64,000 nt of DNA from Streptomyces sp. NRRL F-6131 (GCA_000719695.1 JOHN01000001.1:186001-250000); one strand, 5' to 3'. Counted from the first letter of the stretch, positions 38,082-51,243 are shown. The notes: a model not told the origin generated them from the sequence alone. A program made the numbers and translations.

Positions 38082-38705
38082 ATGACCGCACACCAGGAAA
38101 CCGCTCCGCGACCGCCGCACCAAGTGCTGGACGGCACGGACATCGCCCGGGTCATCACCCGGATAGCGCACGAGATCGTCGAACGCGCCAAGGGCGCCGA
38201 GGACGTCGTGCTGCTCGGCATCCACACCAGGGGCGTCCACCTCGCCCGGCGGCTGCACACCAGGCTCGCCCAGATCACCGGCCAGGACATTCCGCTCGGC
38301 ACCCTGGACATCACCATGTACCGGGACGACCTGCGGCTGAAGCCCGCCCGTGCCCTGGAGCACACCGAGATCCCGCCCGGCGGCATCGACGGCCGGCTGG
38401 TCGTCCTCGTCGACGACGTGCTCTTCTCCGGCCGCACCATCCGGGCCGCGCTCGACGCCCTGAACGACATCGGCCGTCCGCGCGCCGTCCAGCTCGCCGT
38501 CCTCGTCGACCGGGGCCACCGCGAGCTGCCCATCCGCGCCGACTACGTGGGCAAGAACCTCCCCACCTCGCTGCGCGAGGCCGTCCAGGTGCGCCTCTCC
38601 GACCGTGACGGCGTGGACGCCGTGCTCGTCGGCGACCGCGACTTCGCGGCGCGCTCCTCCCAGGCCATGGCCGCCCAGGCCACCGAATCGCACCTCCCGG
38701 AGTAA
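38082..38705 (+). CDS. pyrR: Pyrimidine operon regulator / uracil phosphoribosyltransferase-like PyrR
   Basis: A 207-residue RNA-binding regulator with a type I phosphoribosyltransferase fold. The PRPP-binding motif is [20 protein letters not shown] (about residues 105-125), and [13 protein letters not shown] plus [10 protein letters not shown] are PyrR-typical. It senses UMP/UTP and controls the operon it heads. The C-terminal tail of about 25 residues ([14 protein letters not shown]) is longer than in Bacillus PyrR. ATG 38082 has a strong GGAAGGAGG 11 nt upstream. The 5-bp gap to pyrB indicates one transcript. Confidence 0.96.
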   Translation: MTAHQETAPRPPHQVLDGTDIARVITRIAHEIVERAKGAEDVVLLGIHTRGVHLARRLHTRLAQITGQDIPLGTLDITMYRDDLRLKPARALEHTEIPPGGIDGRLVVLVDDVLFSGRTIRAALDALNDIGRPRAVQLAVLVDRGHRELPIRADYVGKNLPTSLREAVQVRLSDRDGVDAVLVGDRDFAARSSQAMAAQATESHLPE

Positions 38706-38710
38706 CCCGC

Positions 38711-39688
38711 GTGAAGCGCCATCTCGTGTCCGCCGCCGATCTCACCCGCGACGACGCGCTGCTCATCCTGGACACCGCCGAGGAACTCGCCCAGCTCTCC
38801 GGCCGGGCCGTCAAGAAGCTCCCCACCCTCCGCGGCCGCACCGTGGTCAACCTGTTCTTCGAGGACTCGACCCGCACCAAGACCTCCTTCGAGGTCGCCG
38901 AGAAGCGCCTGTCCGCGGACGTCATCAACTTCTCCGCCAAGGGTTCCTCGGTCTCCAAGGGCGAGAGCCTCAAGGACACCGCCCTCACCCTCCAGGCGAT
39001 GGGCGCCGACGCGGTCGTCATCCGCCACCACGCCTCCGGCGCGCCGGCCCGCCTCGCCCAGTCCGACTGGCTGCACGGCAGCGTCATCAACGCCGGTGAC
39101 GGCACCCACGAGCACCCCACCCAGGCGCTGCTCGACGCCTTCACCATGCGCCGCCACCTCAACCCGGGAGCGGGTCACGACCTCGCCGGGCGGCGGGTGA
39201 CCATCGTCGGCGACATCCTGCACAGCCGGGTCGCCCGCTCCAACGTGCACCTGCTCACCACCCTCGGCGCCCAGGTCACCTTCGTCGCCCCGCCGACCCT
39301 GCTGCCGATCGGCATCGAGAACTGGCCCTGCGAGGTCAGCTACGACCTGGAGAGCGTGCTCCCCAAGACGGACGCGCTGATGATGCTCCGGGTCCAGCGC
39401 GAGCGGATGAACGCCGCGTTCTTCCCCACCGAGCGCGAGTACACCCGCCGCTACGGCGTGGACGGCCCCCGGATGGCCCAGCTGCCCGAGCACGCCATCG
39501 TCCTGCACCCCGGCCCGATGGTCCGCGGCATGGAGATCACCGCCGAGGTCGCCGACTCGCCGCGCTGCACCGTGGTCGAGCAGGTCGCCAACGGCGTCTC
39601 GGTCCGGATGGCCGTGCTCTACCTGCTGCTCGGCGGCGCCACCCTCACCGACACCCCCCGTACCGAATCCGGCGAGACCGCCCAGTGA
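38711..39688 (+). CDS. pyrB: Aspartate carbamoyltransferase catalytic subunit
   Basis: A 325-residue catalytic chain that joins carbamoyl phosphate and aspartate. The carbamoyl-phosphate motif [19 protein letters not shown], the [12 protein letters not shown] segment, [11 protein letters not shown] and [11 protein letters not shown] are all present. No pyrI regulatory chain is found; actinobacterial ATCase often associates with PyrC instead. GTG 38711; the stop overlaps the first possible pyrC GTG by 4 nt. Confidence 0.97.
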   Translation: MKRHLVSAADLTRDDALLILDTAEELAQLSGRAVKKLPTLRGRTVVNLFFEDSTRTKTSFEVAEKRLSADVINFSAKGSSVSKGESLKDTALTLQAMGADAVVIRHHASGAPARLAQSDWLHGSVINAGDGTHEHPTQALLDAFTMRRHLNPGAGHDLAGRRVTIVGDILHSRVARSNVHLLTTLGAQVTFVAPPTLLPIGIENWPCEVSYDLESVLPKTDALMMLRVQRERMNAAFFPTEREYTRRYGVDGPRMAQLPEHAIVLHPGPMVRGMEITAEVADSPRCTVVEQVANGVSVRMAVLYLLLGGATLTDTPRTESGETAQ

Positions 39689-39714
39689 ACGAGCGAAGCG
39701 AGCGAACCAACACC

Positions 39715-41019
39715 ATGGTCACCTACCTGATCCGCAACGCCCAGATCCTCGGCGGCGCTCCGCAGGACCTCCACCTCGTCGACGGTGCGATCGCGGCGAT
39801 CGGCGCCGGCCTGGTCGCCGAGGCCGACATCGAGATCGACGCCACCGGGCTGATCGTCCTGCCCGGCCTGGTCGACCTGCACACCCACCTGCGCGAGCCC
39901 GGCCGGGAGGACGCCGAGACCGTCCTCACCGGTACCCGCGCCGCCGCCATGGGCGGCTTCACCGCCGTCCACGCCATGGCCAACACCTTCCCGGTGGCCG
40001 ACACCGCCGGTGTGGTCGAGCAGGTCTGGCGGCTCGGCCAGGAGTCCGGCTACTGCGACGTCCAGCCGGTCGGCGCCGTCACGGTCGGCCTGGAGGGCAA
40101 GAAGCTCGCCGAGCTGGGCGCCATGCACGAGTCCGCCGCCGGCGTCCGGGTCTTCTCCGACGACGGCAAGTGCGTCGACGACGCGGTGATCATGCGCCGC
40201 GCGCTGGAGTACGTGAAGGCCTTCGACGGTGTCGTCGCCCAGCACGCGCAGGAGCCGCGGCTGACCGAGGGCGCCCAGATGAACGAGGGCCAGGTCTCCG
40301 GCGAGCTCGGCCTGGGCGGCTGGCCGGCCGTCGCCGAGGAGGCGATCATCGCCCGCGACGTGCTGCTCGCCGCGCACGTCGGCTCCCGGCTGCACGTCTG
40401 CCACGTCTCCACCGCCGGCTCGGTCGAGATCATCCGCTGGGCCAAGGCCAAGGGCTGGGACGTCACCGCCGAGGTCACCCCGCACCACCTGCTGCTGACC
40501 GACGAGCTGGTCCGCTCCTACGACCCGGTCTACAAGGTCAACCCGCCGCTGCGCACCGCCGAGGACGTCCAGGCGCTGCGCAAGGCGCTGGCCGACGGCA
40601 CTATCGACGCCGTCGCCACCGACCACGCGCCGCACCCCGCGGAGGACAAGGACTGCGAGTGGGCCGTGGCCGCGATGGGCATGGTCGGCCTGGAGACCGC
40701 GCTCTCCGTGGTGCAGCAGACCATGGTCGACACCGGCCTGCTGAACTGGGAGGGCGTCGCCGACCGGATGTCGCACCGCCCGGCCCGGATCGGCCGTCTC
40801 GCCGGGCACGGCCGGCCGATCTCGGTGGGTGAGCCGGCGAACCTGGTGCTCTTCGATCCCGCGTACCGTGGTGCCGTGAACCCCGAAAGCTTCGCCAGCC
40901 GCTCCCGCAACACCCCTTACCGGGGCCTCGACCTGCCCGGTCGGGTGCACGCCACCTTCCTGCGCGGCACCGCCACGGTGCTGGCCGGCGAGCTGGTCGA
41001 GCAGGGCGGTCTCGCGTGA
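39715..41019 (+). CDS. pyrC: Dihydroorotase
   Basis: A 434-residue zinc amidohydrolase that cyclises carbamoyl aspartate. The first metal site is [16 protein letters not shown], later ligands are in [11 protein letters not shown] and CHVSTAGS, and the catalytic Asp is in [13 protein letters not shown]. These features define the class I dihydroorotase. The start is uncertain. ATG 39715 gives the usual M-x-x-Y-L-I-R-N-A start. GTG 39685 overlaps pyrB by GTGA and would add [10 protein letters not shown], encoded by a GAGCGAAGCGAGCG motif that recurs at gene starts in high-GC actinomycetes. The next gene overlaps by 4 nt. Confidence 0.96.
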   Translation: MVTYLIRNAQILGGAPQDLHLVDGAIAAIGAGLVAEADIEIDATGLIVLPGLVDLHTHLREPGREDAETVLTGTRAAAMGGFTAVHAMANTFPVADTAGVVEQVWRLGQESGYCDVQPVGAVTVGLEGKKLAELGAMHESAAGVRVFSDDGKCVDDAVIMRRALEYVKAFDGVVAQHAQEPRLTEGAQMNEGQVSGELGLGGWPAVAEEAIIARDVLLAAHVGSRLHVCHVSTAGSVEIIRWAKAKGWDVTAEVTPHHLLLTDELVRSYDPVYKVNPPLRTAEDVQALRKALADGTIDAVATDHAPHPAEDKDCEWAVAAMGMVGLETALSVVQQTMVDTGLLNWEGVADRMSHRPARIGRLAGHGRPISVGEPANLVLFDPAYRGAVNPESFASRSRNTPYRGLDLPGRVHATFLRGTATVLAGELVEQGGLA

Positions 41020-41612
41020 GCTCCGCGGTCCTGCTGGCCCAGGAGCAGGCCCGGGTCGCCAACTGGCCCGGGTACATCGGCTGGACGGTCGGCCTGCTGC
41101 TGATCATCGGCCTGGTCTACTGGCTGATGCGCCAGGGCTGGAACTGGCGCCGCACCCTGCAGTCCGGCATCCCCCCGCTGCCCGCCGTGCCGGAGCGCGC
41201 CGGACGGACCATCCTGGAGACCAGCGGGCGGTACCACGGCACCACCACCGCCGGGAACTGGCTCGACCGGGTCGTCGCGCACGGCCTGGGCACCCGCAGC
41301 CGCGCCGATCTGACCCTCGGCGAGCACGGCCTGCTGGTGCGGCGCCCCGGCGACGTCGACTTCTGGATCCCCGCCGAGCACCTGACCGGTGCCCGGACGG
41401 ACTCCGGAATCGCCGGCAAGGTCGTCCCGGCCGGAATCCTCGTCGTCACCTGGACGCTGCCCGGCCACCCGGCCGGGGAGACCTCCGGGAGGACCGACCT
41501 GGACTCCGGGTTCCGGCTCGACCACCCCGACGAGCACACCGCCTGGGTCGAGGCGATCGCTCGATTCGCACCACGTACGACGACGAAGAAGACGGAAGAG
41601 GCCGCGTCATGA
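41016..41612 (+). CDS. PH-like-domain membrane protein of the pyr operon
   Basis: A 198-residue protein with one N-terminal transmembrane helix (about residues 20-40, [19 protein letters not shown]), a basic turn and a C-terminal bacterial PH-like domain (about 65-185: [34 protein letters not shown], then [19 protein letters not shown]). No catalytic residues are apparent. It is embedded between pyrC and carA with 4-nt overlaps on both sides, so it is made with the pyrimidine enzymes. A scaffold or membrane-tethering role for the pathway is possible but unproven. GTG 41016 overlaps the pyrC stop. Confidence 0.88.
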   Translation: MSSAVLLAQEQARVANWPGYIGWTVGLLLIIGLVYWLMRQGWNWRRTLQSGIPPLPAVPERAGRTILETSGRYHGTTTAGNWLDRVVAHGLGTRSRADLTLGEHGLLVRRPGDVDFWIPAEHLTGARTDSGIAGKVVPAGILVVTWTLPGHPAGETSGRTDLDSGFRLDHPDEHTAWVEAIARFAPRTTTKKTEEAAS

Positions 41613-42758
41613 CCGCACCTGCCCCCACCACGCAGCGCCAACGGCGGGAACGCGTCCCCGCCGTGCTCGTCCTGGAGGACGGCCGGACCTTCCGGGGCCA
41701 GGCCTACGGCGCGACCGGCGAGACCTTCGGCGAGGCGGTCTTCAACACCGGCATGTCCGGCTACCAGGAGACCCTCACCGACCCGTCGTACCACCGCCAG
41801 GTGGTCGTGATGACCGCCCCGCAGATCGGCAACACCGGCTGGAACGACGAGGACGACGAGTCCGCGCGGATCTGGGTCGCCGGGTACGTCGTCCGCGACC
41901 CCGCCCGGGTCGCCTCCAACTGGCGCTCGCGCCGCTCGCTGGACGAGGCACTGGTCGACCAGGGCATCGTCGGCATCAGCGGCATCGACACCCGGGCGCT
42001 CACCCGCCACCTGCGCGAGCGCGGCGCGATGCGCTGCGGCATCTTCTCCGGCGAGGCCCTGGCCGACCCGGCCGCGCTGCTCGCCAAGGTGCAGTCCTCG
42101 CCCGAGATGAAGGGCGCCGACCTCTGCGCCGAGGTCGCCACCACCGAGCCGTACGTGGTGCCCGCGATCGGTGAGAAGAAGTTCACCGTCGCCGCCCTGG
42201 ACCTCGGCATCAAGGCGATGACCCCGCAGCGGATGGCCGAGCGCGGCATCGAGGTGCACGTGCTGCCGGCGAACTCCACCCTGGAGGACGTCTACGCGGT
42301 CAACCCGGACGGCGTCTTCTTCTCCAACGGTCCGGGCGACCCGGCCACCGCCGACCACCAGGTCGCCGTGGCGCAGGGCGTGCTGGAGCGCGGGACCCCG
42401 TTCTTCGGGATCTGCTTCGGCAACCAGATCCTCGGCCGCGCGCTGGGCTTCGGCACCTACAAGCTCAAGTACGGCCACCGCGGCATCAACCAGCCGGTGC
42501 AGGACCGCACCACCGGCAAGGTCGAGGTGACCGCCCACAACCACGGCTTCGCCGTGAACGCGCCGCTGGACCGGGTCAGCGACACCCCCTACGGGCGGGT
42601 CGAGGTCTCCCACGTCTGCCTCAACGACGACGTGGTCGAGGGCCTCCAGGCGCTCGACGTGCCCGCCTTCAGCGTGCAGTACCACCCCGAAGCGGCAGCC
42701 GGTCCGCACGACGCGGCCTACCTCTTCGACCGTTTCGTGAGCCTTCTGGAGGGCCAGC

Positions 42759-42766
<8 letters not shown>
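41609..42766 (+). CDS. carA: Carbamoyl phosphate synthetase, small (glutaminase) subunit
   Basis: A 385-residue class I glutamine amidotransferase that hands ammonia to CarB. The N-terminal domain has [14 protein letters not shown], then [19 protein letters not shown]. The catalytic triad is visible as Cys269 in [12 protein letters not shown] and His359/Glu361 in [16 protein letters not shown] 41609 overlaps the PH-protein stop by 4 nt, and its own end overlaps carB by 8 nt. Confidence 0.97.
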
Positions 42767-46070
<3,304 letters not shown>

Positions 46071-46079
46071 CACCACTTC

Positions 46080-46115
46080 AGTGGGGGGCACCAGTACCGC
46101 CGGGTGCCCCCCACT
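46080..46115 (+). promoter_or_regulatory. Hairpin between carB and pyrD
   Basis: GTGGGGGGCACC (46081-46092) pairs with GGTGCCCCCCAC (46103-46114), extended by one A-T pair, with a 10-nt loop. It lies 10 bp after carB and 12 bp before the pyrD ribosome binding site. It may attenuate, process or stabilise the operon mRNA. It lacks a U-tract. Confidence 0.65.
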
Positions 46116-46136
46116 TCCATGCCCTGGGAGGATCTC

Positions 46137-47249
46137 GTGTACAAGCTGCTGTTCGACCTCGTCTTCAAGAAGATGGACCCCGAGAAGGCCCACCACCTGG
46201 CCTTCTTCTGGATCCGGCTGGCCTCCTCGGTGCCCGGCCTGCGCGGCCTCGTCCGGCTGGTGCTCGCCCCCCGCGACCGGGCGCTGCGCACCGACGCCCT
46301 CGGGCTCGCCCTGCCCGGCCCGTTCGGCCTGGCGGCCGGCTTCGACAAGAACGGCGTCGGCATCGACGGCCTGTCGATGCTCGGCTTCGACTACGTCGAG
46401 ATCGGCACCGTCACCGGCGAGGCGCAGCCGGGCAACCCGCAGCCGCGGCTCTTCCGGCTGGTCGAGGACCGCGCGCTGATCAACCGGATGGGCTTCAACA
46501 ACCAGGGCTCGGCCCGGGTCGCCGCCCGGCTCGCGGCGCGTCCGCACACCACCTCGACCCCGGTCGTCGGCGTCAACATCGGCAAGACCAAGCTGGTCGA
46601 GGAGGCCGACGCGGTCGCCGACTACGTGAAGTCCACCGAGCGGCTGGCCCGCTACGCCGACTACCTGGTGGTCAACGTCAGCTCGCCGAACACCCCCGGG
46701 CTGCGCAACCTGCAGGCCGTCGAGCACCTGCGCCCGCTGCTGAGCGCGGTGCGCGAGGCCGCCGACCGGACCACCCCGCACCACGTGCCGCTGCTCGTCA
46801 AGATCGCCCCCGACCTGGCCGACGAGGACATCGACGGGGTCGCCGACCTGGCCCTGGAGCTGGGTCTGGACGGCATCATCGCGACCAACACCACGATCGG
46901 CCGCGAGGGCCTGCGCAGCGACGCCGCCCGGGTGAAGGAGATCGGCCCGGGCGGCCTCTCCGGCGCCCCGCTGAAGGAGCGCGCGCTGGAGGTCCTCCAG
47001 CGGCTGCGCGCCCGCACCGGCGGCCGGCTGGTCCTGGTCTCGGTCGGCGGCATCGAGACGGCCGAGGACGCCTGGCAGCGGATCGTCCACGGCGCCGACC
47101 TCGTCCAGGGCTACAGCGCCTTCATCTACGAGGGCCCGCTCTGGTGCCGGCGGATCCACCGGGGCCTGTCCGCCCGCGTCCGGGCCGGCGGCTTCCGCAG
47201 CCTGGCCGCGGCCGTCGGCAGCGCCGTCGACGACCGCCCGGCCGCCTGA
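46137..47249 (+). CDS. pyrD: Dihydroorotate dehydrogenase, class 2 (quinone)
   Basis: A 370-residue FMN enzyme that oxidises dihydroorotate at the membrane and passes electrons to quinone. The N-terminal membrane-contact helices ([20 protein letters not shown]) are typical of class 2. [50 protein letters not shown] and [15 protein letters not shown] are the FMN/substrate motifs, and the catalytic base is the serine in NVSSPN. GTG 46137 is chosen because GGGAGG stands 5 nt upstream. ATG 46119 and GTG 46104 fall in the hairpin region. Confidence 0.96.
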   Translation: MYKLLFDLVFKKMDPEKAHHLAFFWIRLASSVPGLRGLVRLVLAPRDRALRTDALGLALPGPFGLAAGFDKNGVGIDGLSMLGFDYVEIGTVTGEAQPGNPQPRLFRLVEDRALINRMGFNNQGSARVAARLAARPHTTSTPVVGVNIGKTKLVEEADAVADYVKSTERLARYADYLVVNVSSPNTPGLRNLQAVEHLRPLLSAVREAADRTTPHHVPLLVKIAPDLADEDIDGVADLALELGLDGIIATNTTIGREGLRSDAARVKEIGPGGLSGAPLKERALEVLQRLRARTGGRLVLVSVGGIETAEDAWQRIVHGADLVQGYSAFIYEGPLWCRRIHRGLSARVRAGGFRSLAAAVGSAVDDRPAA

Positions 47250-47281
47250 ACCCCTCCCCCCACGCCCCTCGGAAGGACGTC

Positions 47282-48115
47282 ATGACCCTCGCCCCCTTCG
47301 GCGCCCGGCTGCGCCACGCCCTCGACACCCGCGGTCAGCTCTGCGTGGGCATCGACCCGCACGCCTCCCTGTTGGCCGCCTGGGGCCTGGAGGACACCGT
47401 CGCGGGCCTGGAGACCTTCAGCCGCACCGTGGTCGAGGCGCTGGCCGGCCGGGTGGCCGTGCTCAAGCCGCAGGCCGCCTTCTTCGAGCGCTTCGGCTCC
47501 CGGGGCGTCGCCGTCCTGGAGAAGTCCGTGGCGGAGGCCAGGGCGGCCGGCGCGCTCGTCCTGATGGACGCCAAGCGCGGCGACATCGGCTCCACCATGG
47601 CCGCCTACGCCGAGGCCTTCCTGTCGCCCGGCAGCCCGCTCTTCTCGGACGCCGTCACGGTCAGCCCGTACCTGGGCTTCGGCTCGCTGCGCCCGGCGCT
47701 CGACCTCGCGGCGGCCAACGGCGCGGGCGTGTTCGCGCTGGCGCTCACCTCCAACCCGGAGGGCGCCGAGGTGCAGCGCGCGCTCGGCGCGGACGGCGAG
47801 CCGGTCGCGGCCTCGGTGCTGCGGCAGCTGGCCGCCGAGAACGCCGGGGCCGAGCCGCTGGGATCGTTCGGCGCGGTGGTCGGCGCGACCCTGGCCGACG
47901 CCGGCGTGGACCTGGCGATCAACGGCCCGCTGCTCGCCCCCGGCATCGGCGCCCAGGGCGCGACGATGGCCGACCTGCCGCGGGTGTTCGGCGCCTCGGT
48001 GCGCAACGTGGTCCCGAGCGTCAGCCGGGACGTGCTCAAGCACGGCCCCTCGGTGGAGGCGCTGAGCGCCGCCGCCGACCGTTTTGTCCAGGAGTACGCC
48101 GACGCGGTCAAGTAG
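47282..48115 (+). CDS. pyrF: Orotidine 5'-phosphate decarboxylase, type 2
   Basis: A 277-residue TIM-barrel enzyme for OMP to UMP, the last step of the pathway. The type 2 signature LMDAKRGDIGSTM holds the catalytic Lys and Asp; CVGIDPHASLL, KPQAAFFERFGSRG and DAVTVSPYLGFGSL are further conserved parts. ATG 47282 with GGAAGGA 5 nt upstream; 32 bp after pyrD. It is the last gene of the operon. Confidence 0.96.
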   Translation: MTLAPFGARLRHALDTRGQLCVGIDPHASLLAAWGLEDTVAGLETFSRTVVEALAGRVAVLKPQAAFFERFGSRGVAVLEKSVAEARAAGALVLMDAKRGDIGSTMAAYAEAFLSPGSPLFSDAVTVSPYLGFGSLRPALDLAAANGAGVFALALTSNPEGAEVQRALGADGEPVAASVLRQLAAENAGAEPLGSFGAVVGATLADAGVDLAINGPLLAPGIGAQGATMADLPRVFGASVRNVVPSVSRDVLKHGPSVEALSAAADRFVQEYADAVK

Positions 48116-48260
48116 CGGACGGCACGGAGGGGTTCGTCCCGGCGGACGCTCCGCAGTGCCGCTGTGACGGGTTGCGACGCGGGCGAGGTGGCGGGGTCGG
48201 ACGTGAGCGCCGTCACATCGGTACCGCCAAAGGTTCGCAATCACGGTCATTTTGCCCGGG

Positions 48261-48296
48261 AAAGTCCTGGTCGGCCTTGGCTGACCAGGACTTTTC
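48261..48296 (+). terminator. Intrinsic terminator after the pyr operon
   Basis: A perfect 12-bp stem (48261-48272 with 48283-48294) with a 10-nt loop, running into CTTTTC and further T-rich sequence. It lies 145 bp after pyrF in the 359-bp gap before the sIHF gene. The stretch 48116-48260 holds nothing else I can name. Confidence 0.8.
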
Positions 48297-48307
48297 GTGT
48301 TCTTTTC

Positions 48308-48336
48308 CTGACGCGGCGCCGCAATCCGGGTAGTGT
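48308..48336 (+). promoter_or_regulatory. Candidate promoter of the integration host factor gene
   Basis: CTGACG (48308-48313) and TAGTGT (48331-48336), spacer 17 bp. Initiation near 48343 gives a leader of about 130 nt before the GTG at 48475, with no obvious structured element. Confidence 0.55.
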
Positions 48337-48474
48337 CCGGCGATAGGTCATCGAGGAGCCGTGAATCCCGCTGCTCCCGCAGGTCAGGGGCGGCGAGTTC
48401 GCTCTCCGACCGGTGTCCTGGGAAGCACAACAGTCAGAGTTCAATCCCTTCCATCCACACCTGAGGTGAACGGC

Positions 48475-48801
48475 GTGGCTCTTCCGCCCCTTACCCCTGA
48501 ACAGCGCACTGCCGCGCTCGCCAAGGCCGCCGAGGCTCGCCGGGAGCGCGCCGAGGTCAAGAACCGGCTCAAGCACTCCGGCGCCTCCCTGCACGAGGTG
48601 ATCAAGGCCGGCAAGGCCGACAACGACGTGATCGGCAAGATGAAGGTCTCCGCCCTGCTGGAGTCCCTGCCGGGCGTGGGCAAGGTCCGTGCCAAGCAGA
48701 TCATGGAGCGGCTCGGCATCTCCGAGAGCCGTCGTGTCCGTGGTCTCGGAACGAACCAGATCGCCTCCCTGGAGCGGGAGTTCGGCGGCGGTGCCGCCTG
48801 A
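48475..48801 (+). CDS. sihF: Integration host factor, actinobacterial type (sIHF/mIHF)
   Basis: A 108-residue DNA-binding, nucleoid-associated protein unrelated to E. coli IHF. A long N-terminal helix ([20 protein letters not shown]) is followed by the helix-two-turn-helix core [20 protein letters not shown] with [15 protein letters not shown]. In Streptomyces it affects DNA topology, sporulation and antibiotic production; in mycobacteria it is essential. GTG 48475 is chosen for GAGGTGA 5 nt upstream and for the standard V-A-L-P-P start. An earlier ATG at 48361 would cover leader sequence. gmk follows after 49 bp. Confidence 0.96.
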   Translation: MALPPLTPEQRTAALAKAAEARRERAEVKNRLKHSGASLHEVIKAGKADNDVIGKMKVSALLESLPGVGKVRAKQIMERLGISESRRVRGLGTNQIASLEREFGGGAA

Positions 48802-48838
48802 CCGTGCCCCCGTGGTCCCGGGATCGCCCGCGATCCGG

Positions 48839-48844
48839 GATAAT
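48839..48844 (+). promoter_or_regulatory. Candidate -10 box for leaderless gmk mRNA
   Basis: GATAAT (48839-48844) ends 6 bp before the gmk ATG at 48851, so transcription would start at or within a base or two of the A of the start codon. No good ribosome binding site is present, which fits leaderless initiation. The -35 region is weak. Confidence 0.5.
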
Positions 48845-48850
48845 CGGTGC

Positions 48851-49408
48851 ATGAGTGAGCGTCCGCGGCTGACCGTGCTCTCCGGCCCCTCGGGGGTCGG
48901 CAAGAGCACGGTCGTCGCTCATATGAGGAAGCAGCACCCCGAGGTCTGGCTCTCGGTGTCGGCGACGACCCGCCACCCGAGGCCGGGCGAGCAGCACGGG
49001 GTCCAGTACCACTTCGTCGACAACGACGAGTTCGACAAGCTGATCGCCAACGGTGAGCTGCTGGAGTGGGCCGTGTTCGCGGGCAACCGCTACGGCACCC
49101 CCCGGGCAGCGGTCCAGGAGAAGCTGGAGCGCGGCGAGCCCGTGCTGCTGGAGATCGACCTGCAGGGCGCCCGCCAGGTGCGCGAGTCCATGCCGGAGGC
49201 GCAGCTGGTCTTCCTGGCTCCGCCGAGCTGGGACGAGCTGGTCCGCCGGCTCACCGGCCGGGGCACCGAGCCGCAGGACGTGATCGAGAAGCGTCTGGAG
49301 GCCGCGAAGGTCGAGCTGGCGGCCGAGCCGGAGTTCGACACCACCCTGGTCAACACCTCCGTCGAGCAGGTGGCGAGCGAACTGCTAGCCTTGCTCGGTG
49401 TAGGCTGA
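48851..49408 (+). CDS. gmk: Guanylate kinase
   Basis: A 185-residue enzyme that converts GMP to GDP. The P-loop [12 protein letters not shown] is at residues 11-22, and the GMP-binding [20 protein letters not shown] plus [13 protein letters not shown] are complete. Length is close to the usual 190-200. ATG 48851 lacks a clear ribosome binding site and follows a -10-like GATAAT. It is part of the conserved sIHF-gmk-rpoZ-coaBC order. Confidence 0.97.
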   Translation: MSERPRLTVLSGPSGVGKSTVVAHMRKQHPEVWLSVSATTRHPRPGEQHGVQYHFVDNDEFDKLIANGELLEWAVFAGNRYGTPRAAVQEKLERGEPVLLEIDLQGARQVRESMPEAQLVFLAPPSWDELVRRLTGRGTEPQDVIEKRLEAAKVELAAEPEFDTTLVNTSVEQVASELLALLGVG

Positions 49409-49444
49409 CCTGTTGTCTTTTCCACCCTTTCGGAAGGTTTTCGC

Positions 49445-49711
49445 GTGTCCTCTTCCATGACCGCGCCCGAGGGCATCATCAACCCGCCGATCGACGAGCT
49501 GCTTGAGGCCACCGACTCCAAGTACAGCCTGGTCATCTACGCGGCCAAGCGTGCGCGTCAGATCAACGCGTACTACTCCCAGCTCGGCGAGGGCCTGCTG
49601 GAGTACGTCGGCCCGCTGGTCGACACCCACGTGCACGAGAAGCCGCTGTCGATCGCGCTGCGCGAGATCAACGCCGGCATGCTGACCGCCGAGGCGATCG
49701 AGGCCGCCTGA
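49445..49711 (+). CDS. rpoZ: RNA polymerase omega subunit
   Basis: An 88-residue omega subunit that helps RNA polymerase assembly by holding the beta-prime C-terminus. The sequence is very conserved: [20 protein letters not shown], then [20 protein letters not shown]. The C-terminal half is mostly helical. GTG 49445 with GGAAGG 7 nt upstream; ATG 49457 is a weaker alternative. 36 bp after gmk. Confidence 0.97.
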   Translation: MSSSMTAPEGIINPPIDELLEATDSKYSLVIYAAKRARQINAYYSQLGEGLLEYVGPLVDTHVHEKPLSIALREINAGMLTAEAIEAA

Positions 49712-49727
49712 GGCGTCCACCCGCCTG

Positions 49728-49763
49728 GAAGGGCCCGTCGGAGTTCGCTCCGGCGGGCCCTTC
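49728..49763 (+). terminator. Terminator after rpoZ
   Basis: A 16-bp stem (49728-49743 with 49748-49763) with one G-T wobble and a TTCG tetraloop, 16 bp past the rpoZ stop. Confidence 0.88.
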
Positions 49764-49911
49764 GCCGTTCCCGCGGGCAAGGCGGACGGCTCCGGGAGTG
49801 CTGCGCGGGGTGCCGGGGGACCGCCGTGGGGGGTGCCGCGGTCCCGGTGATCGTCGGCGGGCCGTAGGGTTGGCAGGCACCTGAGGAGCGCCGAGAAGAG
49901 AGCTGGGGACC

Positions 49912-51147
49912 ATGAGCGGCAGCACGGAGCGGGCGGGCGCACCACGCGTCGTCCTCGGCGTCAGCGGCGGCATCGCCGCGTACAAGGCGTGCGAGCTGCT
50001 GCGGCGGTTCACCGAGTCCGGCCACCAGGTCACCGTGGTGCCCACCGCGGCGGCCCTGCACTTCGTCGGCGAGGCCACCTGGGCGGCCCTCTCCGGCCGG
50101 CCGGCGGCCACCGAGACCTGGGAGAACGTGCACGAGGTGCCGCACGTGCGGATCGGGCAGAACGCCGACCTGGTGGTGGTCGCCCCGGCCACCGCCGACC
50201 TCATGGCCAAGGCCGCCCACGGGCTCGCCGACGACCTGCTGACCAACACCCTGCTCACCGCCCGCTGCCCGGTCGTCCTGGCGCCCGCGATGCACACCGA
50301 GATGTGGGAGCACCCGGCCACCCGGGAGAACGTCGCCACGCTGCGCCGCCGGGGCGTGATCGTGCTGGAGCCCGCCAGCGGGCGGCTGACCGGCAAGGAC
50401 ACCGGCAAGGGCCGGCTGCCCGAGCCGTCCGCGATCTTCGACGCCTGCCGGGCCGTGCTCCGGTACGACGGCGTGCGGACCGACCTGGCCGGCCGGCACG
50501 TGGTGGTCTCGGCCGGCGGCACCCGCGAGCCGCTCGACCCGGTCCGCTTCCTCGGCAACCGCTCCTCCGGCAAGCAGGGCTACGCGCTCGCCGCGACCGC
50601 GGCCGCCCGGGGCGCCCGTGTGACGTTGATCTCGGCCAACGCGGCGCTGCCCGACCCGGCCGGGGTGGACGTGGTCCGGGTGGCCACCGCGCTGGAGCTG
50701 CGGGACGCCGCGCTGAAGGCGGCCGAGGACGCGGACGCCGTGGTCATGGCCGCGGCGGTCGCCGACTTCCGGCCCGCGGTCTACGCCGCCGGCAAGATCA
50801 AGAAGGTCGAGGGCGTCGAACCGGCGCCGGTCGCGCTCGTCCGCAATCCCGACGTGCTCGCCGAGCTCTCCGCCCACCGCACCCGTTCGGGCCAACTGGT
50901 GGTGGGTTTCGCGGCGGAGACCGACGACGTGCTCGCCCACGGCCGCGCCAAGCTCGCGCGCAAGGGCTGCGACCTGCTGGTGGTCAACGAGGTGGGGGAC
51001 GGCAAGGCCTTTGGCCAGGACGTCAACGAGGCCGTGGTCCTGGGCGCGGACGGCACCGAGACCCCCGTTCCGGTGGGCCCGAAAGAGGCCCTCGCGGACG
51101 TCGTCTGGGACTTGGTCGCGGAACGGCTGGATGTGCTCGCCGACTGA
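49912..51147 (+). CDS. coaBC: Bifunctional phosphopantothenoylcysteine decarboxylase / phosphopantothenate-cysteine ligase
   Basis: A 411-residue fusion for two steps of CoA synthesis. The N-terminal CoaC flavoprotein half has LGVSGGIAAYKACELLRRF, PHVRIGQNADLVVVAPATAD and the substrate-clamp PAMHTEMWEHPATREN. The C-terminal CoaB half (from about residue 190) has VVVSAGGTREPLDPVRFLGN with RSSGKQGYALA, and AAVADFRPA followed by KIKK. ATG 49912; upstream there is a TAGGGT -10-like box (49865-49870). Own transcript after the rpoZ terminator. Confidence 0.96.
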   Translation: MSGSTERAGAPRVVLGVSGGIAAYKACELLRRFTESGHQVTVVPTAAALHFVGEATWAALSGRPAATETWENVHEVPHVRIGQNADLVVVAPATADLMAKAAHGLADDLLTNTLLTARCPVVLAPAMHTEMWEHPATRENVATLRRRGVIVLEPASGRLTGKDTGKGRLPEPSAIFDACRAVLRYDGVRTDLAGRHVVVSAGGTREPLDPVRFLGNRSSGKQGYALAATAAARGARVTLISANAALPDPAGVDVVRVATALELRDAALKAAEDADAVVMAAAVADFRPAVYAAGKIKKVEGVEPAPVALVRNPDVLAELSAHRTRSGQLVVGFAAETDDVLAHGRAKLARKGCDLLVVNEVGDGKAFGQDVNEAVVLGADGTETPVPVGPKEALADVVWDLVAERLDVLAD

Positions 51148-51187
51148 TCTCGAGGGGTGGGCGGACGGTCTCCAATTGCGGAATCGC

Positions 51188-51218
51188 GTGACGTTTCTCG
51201 GTAGCTGACCGTTACACT
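51188..51218 (+). promoter_or_regulatory. Candidate metK promoter
   Basis: GTGACG (51188-51193) and TACACT (51213-51218), 19-bp spacer. Initiation near 51225 would leave a leader of about 75 nt before the GTG at 51300. Confidence 0.5.
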
Positions 51219-51243
51219 CCAGGAATCAAGTCTTTCCGGAAGT

